Positions 7,218-10,309 of a stretch of DNA of 10,309 bases are shown here, in pieces; the first letter of the stretch is position 1; every line of letters begins with the position of its first letter. Source of the DNA: Candidatus Zipacnadia bacterium (GTDB lineage: Bacteria > Armatimonadota > Zipacnadia > Zipacnadales > UBA5352); the NCBI GenBank assembly GCA_029820915.1, contig JALGUI010000054.1, forward strand, positions 1 through 10,309, in the 5' to 3' direction. Made by a program: the position numbers and the translations under genes. The notes below the pieces were generated by a model. That model was not told the origin of the DNA. It made no database searches and saw only the letters and a list, made by a program, of their open reading frames with translations.

Positions 7218-8396
7218 ATGGAGATCGATGCGCGGGCGACGGGGCCCGATGGTGCGCAACTCGACGTGGCGTGCCAACCGGCCGACGCGGCTGGCACCTG
7301 GGTCCTGTCGGTCGGTGAGGCAGCCCCTGGCAGCGAAGTGACGGTGACCGTGCAGATCGAGGAAGCCGGATGGGTTGGCGCCGAATGGCAGCCGCTCGAT
7401 CCGGGCGTTGTGGTGGAAGGCGGCGGGTCGAACGACGATCCATTGTCACTGCGCGCGGGGATCGGCCCAGCAGGGGAGGAGCGCACGTTCGCGGTCCATG
7501 GTCGGCCCGGCCCCATCGTGTTGGTTGTGCGGCTGCGCGCCGGCCCTGAGCCACCTCCGCCGGCGAACGTCAACGAGGAGGATGAGCGGCCGGGACTGTC
7601 GATCGACTCCGCCCGGCCGGGTAGGGTCGAGAAGCCGCGGGCAGTGCCTCCCCCGCCTCCCCCGCCTCCCCCACCTCCCCCGCCCGCGTCATCAGAGCAA
7701 GTGCCAGAGGGCGCACCGGCCCCCATCGTGCCGCGCCTGGACAGGCCGGGCGACGCGCCCCATGCCATCGAGCCAACTCCTGAGCCACGAGGCGGGGCGG
7801 GGCCGGGACGAGCGATCGCCCTTGCTCTGGTCATCACGGCTCTAGTCGTGGCCGTCGGTTGGTGGCTTGTGCCTCCCGGACCCTCGGCCGGACGTGGAGG
7901 GCGTGGTGCGGCGGCGCGGGAAGTCGCGCTGGTGCCCGACTGCTACGGGCTGAGTGAGGACAGCGCTGAGGGTGAGTTGGCGCGGGCCGGTCTGGACTGG
8001 ACGGTCTACTCCGAGCCCAGTGACACGGTAGCCGCCGGCCGCGTGATCTCGCAACAGCCGCCCCCCGGAACCAGCGTGAGCACCGGCGAGAGCGTGCAAC
8101 TCGTGGTCAGCAGCGGTCCGGCGCAACCCTCGGCGGGTGACACTGGATCGCTACAGGAAGGGCAGACTGCGGTCTACCGAGATCGCGATCGGGACAACCT
8201 GAATATCCGGCAGAGTCCCGGCACCGACGCGCCGATCATCGGGAAGCTGCCTTACGGGGCTAGAATCCGCATACTGGAGATCGACGACAGTGTGTATCCG
8301 GGCTGGGTGCGGGGCGAGGTCATGGCCACTGGACAGGTCGGCTGGATGGCCTGCCGCAATCCGAGCGACGGTTACCAGCTCATCAGGCCCGACTGA
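7218..8396 (+). CDS. Single-pass membrane protein: shared N-terminal domain + PASTA + SH3b ectodomain
   Basis: Fifth paralogue (392 aa). Residues 1-109 are the shared domain (W28, W57, D74-P75, GRPGPI 95-100); the strand PGPIVLVVR (97-105) is identical to that of the preceding protein. The linker contains 13 consecutive prolines (144-156). A membrane helix spans about 199-217. Residues about 236-299 are one PASTA domain (VPDCYGLSEDSAEGELARAG, then SQQPPPG and VQLVVSSG). Residues about 316-388 are a bacterial SH3 domain (SH3b): LNIRQSPGTDAPIIGKLPYG, a GWVRGEV strand and a closing GQVGWMACR. SH3b modules typically bind wall peptides or glycans, so two wall-binding modules are stacked. A repeated Arg-Asp (RDRDRD, 321-326) opens the SH3b part. 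It lies 81 bases after the double-PASTA gene; the two share most sequence and are probably the most recent duplicates. Confidence 0.9.
   Translation: MEIDARATGPDGAQLDVACQPADAAGTWVLSVGEAAPGSEVTVTVQIEEAGWVGAEWQPLDPGVVVEGGGSNDDPLSLRAGIGPAGEERTFAVHGRPGPIVLVVRLRAGPEPPPPANVNEEDERPGLSIDSARPGRVEKPRAVPPPPPPPPPPPPPASSEQVPEGAPAPIVPRLDRPGDAPHAIEPTPEPRGGAGPGRAIALALVITALVVAVGWWLVPPGPSAGRGGRGAAAREVALVPDCYGLSEDSAEGELARAGLDWTVYSEPSDTVAAGRVISQQPPPGTSVSTGESVQLVVSSGPAQPSAGDTGSLQEGQTAVYRDRDRDNLNIRQSPGTDAPIIGKLPYGARIRILEIDDSVYPGWVRGEVMATGQVGWMACRNPSDGYQLIRPD
7647..7682 (+). repeat. Four tandem copies of a 9-base unit encoding polyproline
   Basis: CCTCCCCCG is repeated four times in frame (the third copy ends in A instead of G). 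With the following CCC codon it gives 13 consecutive prolines in the linker of the PASTA-SH3b protein. It is a likely site for copy-number change by slippage, and a run of this length is expected to need elongation factor P for efficient translation. Confidence 0.85.
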
Positions 8397-8476
8397 GTAA
8401 TGTGGGCTTGGGGCATGACAAGGTGCGGACGGTGCCGCGAGAGGTGCACTTGAGGCTACGTGCCTGGCAGGACCTG

Positions 8477-8484
8477 AAGGTGAG
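8477..8484 (+). promoter_or_regulatory. Probable ribosome binding site of the LD-carboxypeptidase
   Basis: AAGGTGAG is followed after 12 bases by ATG 8497. An in-frame stop (8485-8487) precedes this start, so the reading frame cannot begin much earlier. The spacing is longer than ideal. The other ATG, at 8487, is in a different frame and too close. Confidence 0.45.
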
Positions 8485-8496
8485 TGATGGCCGCAG

Positions 8497-9687
8497 ATGA
8501 AACACTCCCGCACACCGGCCGGGAGGAGACGGTCGAGCGGAGGTCCGCCCCGCAGCCTCCCCGCCCGACTGAGGCTTCCGTTGGCGGTCGGCCTCCTCAT
8601 TGTGGCGGCTCTCGCCCTGGGGCACGGCCTGGCGTTTCTCTTGGCCCCACCACGGCCCGATCAGAGTCCCAAGCCGACGCTGGTCCCCGCGACTCAGGAC
8701 AGGCCAGAGGCAGCCCCGGCACCGCCGCCCTCCCCGCCGACACCGACCTCGAACAAGACCGTGCGGTGGCCGAAGACGATTGGTCGGGGCAGCACGATAG
8801 CGATCGTAGCCACCGGCAGTCAGGTGCGGCCAGACTACTTGCATGCCGGCGTGCAGGCACTGAAGCGCTTGGGCTTCAGTGTCAAGCTCGGCGAACATGT
8901 TCTGAGCGCCTCCGGCGGCTGCGCCGGCACTGTCGCCCAGCGGTGTTCAGACTTCGAGCAGGCATGGCGAGACGAAGAGATCGACGCCATCTGGTGCGCG
9001 CGCGGAGGTCACGGCTCGGTTGAGATGCTGGAACGGCTCGATTGGGGTGTGGTCGGGGCACGCGACGTCGCACTCGTCGGCTACAGCGACGTGACGGCGC
9101 TGCAGTTGGCCCTCTTTCAACGGCATCGGTTGGTGTCGATCTCAGGGCCGATGGTCGCCTCGGATCACGGCTTGGGCGTGCCCGGCGGGGTGCCGATGGG
9201 CACCCGTCGGCTGACGCTACAGTGGCTCCTCAGACCAGGCGGACTGCCGGCGGCGATCAAGCCCCCGCGTGGCGACCCGCCCACGACCGTGAAGCCCGGA
9301 CGCGCCGCGGGGTTCCTGCTTGGGGGGAGCCTCAGCCGAGTGTGCGACCTGATTGGCTCCGACTTCCTGCCCGACTTCACGGACGCGATACTGGTGTTGG
9401 AGGACGTCAACGAGACTCCGGAGACTATTGCGGCGATGCTGGGCCGGCTTCGAGACGCGGGGTTATTCCAACAGATCAACGGCGTGCTACTTGGCGATTT
9501 CAGCGGGTGCATCGGTCGGTCCCGGCTTCGCGCCACGATCCTGGCATGCCTGGACGGCCGCGATGTGCCTGTGCTATCCGACTTCGCTTACGGCCACCTT
9601 GACAAGCCGCGCGCCACGTTGCCGATCGGTGCATGGGTTGAACTGGATGCCGATGCACGCACTCTTACTGCCTACGAGCAACCGTGA
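8497..9687 (+). CDS. Membrane-anchored LD-carboxypeptidase (peptidase family S66)
   Basis: S66 LD-carboxypeptidases cut the bond between meso-diaminopimelate (or lysine) and D-alanine in peptidoglycan tetrapeptides; MccF-type relatives cleave peptide-nucleotide antibiotics. The catalytic part (about 97-396, roughly 300 residues) has normal LdcA length. Visible motifs are CARGGHG (167-173), the nucleophile elbow GYSDVTAL (195-202, Ser197), SGPM (216-219), GGSLSRV (276-282), LVLEDVNETPE (299-309, Glu302 as probable triad acid), LLGDFSGC (331-338) and YGHLDKPRATLPIG (365-378, His367). Ser-Glu-His spacing (105 and 65) is close to that of known LdcA enzymes. Before the enzyme lie a basic N-terminus (1-26), a membrane helix (about 27-49) and a Pro-rich linker (51-84). 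E. coli LdcA is cytoplasmic, so the anchor implies action outside the membrane. The sequence looks more LdcA- than MccF-like. Last gene of the cluster. Confidence 0.93.
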   Translation: MKHSRTPAGRRRSSGGPPRSLPARLRLPLAVGLLIVAALALGHGLAFLLAPPRPDQSPKPTLVPATQDRPEAAPAPPPSPPTPTSNKTVRWPKTIGRGSTIAIVATGSQVRPDYLHAGVQALKRLGFSVKLGEHVLSASGGCAGTVAQRCSDFEQAWRDEEIDAIWCARGGHGSVEMLERLDWGVVGARDVALVGYSDVTALQLALFQRHRLVSISGPMVASDHGLGVPGGVPMGTRRLTLQWLLRPGGLPAAIKPPRGDPPTTVKPGRAAGFLLGGSLSRVCDLIGSDFLPDFTDAILVLEDVNETPETIAAMLGRLRDAGLFQQINGVLLGDFSGCIGRSRLRATILACLDGRDVPVLSDFAYGHLDKPRATLPIGAWVELDADARTLTAYEQP

Positions 9688-9701
9688 GGCCGCCTGGCCT
9701 C
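9686..9701 (+). terminator. Hairpin at the end of the LD-carboxypeptidase gene
   Basis: GAGGCC (9686-9691) pairs perfectly with GGCCTC (9696-9701) around a four-base loop and overlaps the stop codon. It sits where a cluster terminator would be expected. The stem is short and no T-run follows, so termination is only a possibility. Confidence 0.35.
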
Positions 9702-10309
9702 GGGACTCCCCGCACTGACCCTCGTTTCCCACCGCAGACGAGGCCCAAGCCTTCCTCGCGAGTGGATGCCTTGGCCACGAGAGGGGCTGCCGGCCGCACT
9801 TGGTGGCCACGCGGTCCGACGTGGGGTGGGCAGGAACATGGGGACCGCTCTTCGCCTGTCGGTGGGCTGCACTGCCGTCGCAGGCAGTGGCCCCCCGCAG
9901 TCGCGGCGGTCTGCTGGGGCAACAGTCCTCTACGCTGTTGGGTCAATGGTCCCTGCCGCGCTGGGTAGTGCGTGGTCGGAGGTCGTCGGGTCGGGGAGCG
10001 GGCTTGGCGCGCAGGTCTGTCGGATCGGAGAAGGGGTCAGCCCTCGATTGCGCGAATGCAGTCACGCTCGGTACATCACTCAGCTGCACTGCTTGAAGGC
10101 GCACCGCAGCCTCCGCTCTGAGTGTGGTCATAGGCCTGGGAGTCACGGGCACAGCCGTATCACCGGTGTGCACCTAGCCTATAGTTCAGCACTTCTTGGC
10201 GGCGGTCTGAAGCGCTTGGTGAGGTGGTTCGCGACTAAGTGATGGTAGCTGGGCTCGAAAGGCGCTCGATCAGCCCCGATGAAGGTCGTTTCCGGGCATT
10301 CGCAGGTCG
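9688..10309. other. Downstream stretch without a recognisable gene
   Basis: About 620 bases after the last gene hold no convincing coding region. The longest open frame (9766-10242, + strand) would give a Gly/Ser/Arg/His-rich product with no domain, no good ribosome binding site and no codon pattern like its neighbours. No tRNA, rRNA, CRISPR or insertion-sequence signature was seen. One hairpin is listed separately. Confidence 0.5.
9864..9893. repeat. Bulged hairpin in the downstream non-coding region
   Basis: CACTGCC (9870-9876) pairs with GGCAGTG (9883-9889) across a six-base loop. The stem extends with GGGC (9864-9867) against GCCC (9890-9893) after a two-base bulge. This is a well-formed 11-pair structure about 180 bases past the last stop. 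It could be part of a structured RNA or a factor-independent stop without a T-tract; function is unknown. Confidence 0.4.

Noticed and set aside
7641..7690. Possible CRISPR or regulatory repeat array at the C-rich tract
   Set aside because: The units are 9 bases, contiguous and in frame with a proline run, with no spacers. It is a coding tandem repeat.
8179..8192. GATCGCGATC palindrome near the start of the SH3b domain
   Set aside because: It is explained by alternating Arg and Asp codons inside a well-supported gene; no reason to see a regulatory site.
2872..9687. Phage lysis, toxin or antiphage defence cassette
   Set aside because: Wall enzymes and SH3b modules can suggest this, but there are no holin, portal, capsid, integrase, nuclease or toxin genes, and both enzymes are of housekeeping turnover families with membrane anchors.
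9766..10242. 158-codon forward open frame downstream of the LD-carboxypeptidase
   Set aside because: The product is low-complexity in Gly/Ser/Arg/His with no domain, no membrane segment and no good ribosome binding site, and its codon pattern does not match the real genes. Open frames of this length arise by chance in GC-rich DNA.

Overview
This is a high-GC bacterial window with strong G/C preference at third codon positions. The phylum cannot be fixed from the sequence; an uncultured high-GC lineage is likely. All seven convincing genes lie on the + strand between about 223 and 9687. Gaps between them are 100 bases or less, and one pair shares an ATGA start/stop overlap, so the set looks like a single operon or a tightly linked cluster. 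About 220 bases upstream hold palindromes and hairpins but no clear gene. About 620 bases downstream appear non-coding.

Five of the seven genes (223-1290, 1322-2875, 4273-5490, 5535-7136, 7218-8396) encode paralogous single-pass membrane proteins. Each starts with the same roughly 108-residue domain, which I do not recognise. It is marked by a Trp near residue 28, a second Trp near 57, an Asp-Pro near 74-75 (absent in the first protein) and a G-(L/F/R)-PGPI-type strand near 96-106. A long Pro/Ala- or acid-rich linker and one transmembrane helix follow. The part beyond the membrane differs in each protein: an NTF2-like domain, a probable concanavalin/LamG-like beta-sandwich, an F5/8-type-C (discoidin-like) domain, two PASTA domains plus a PsbP/DUF1795-like domain, and one PASTA plus an SH3b domain. 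None has a signal peptide. The ectodomains are of types that normally work outside the membrane, so the shared domain is inferred to be cytoplasmic (N-in, C-out).

The other two genes encode cell-wall enzymes, each carrying its own N-terminal membrane anchor. One at 2872-4245 is a NamZ/DUF1343 exo-beta-N-acetylmuramidase (GH171 type). One at 8497-9687 is a peptidase family S66 LD-carboxypeptidase with the Ser, Glu and His of the catalytic triad visible.

Taken together, the cluster looks like a cell-envelope module: several membrane proteins present different wall- or glycan-binding ectodomains while sharing one cytoplasmic domain, next to two enzymes that trim glycan strands and peptide stems of peptidoglycan. 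A sensing or scaffolding role is an inference. The shared N-terminal domain and its serial shuffling onto unrelated ectodomains is the most likely undescribed element here.
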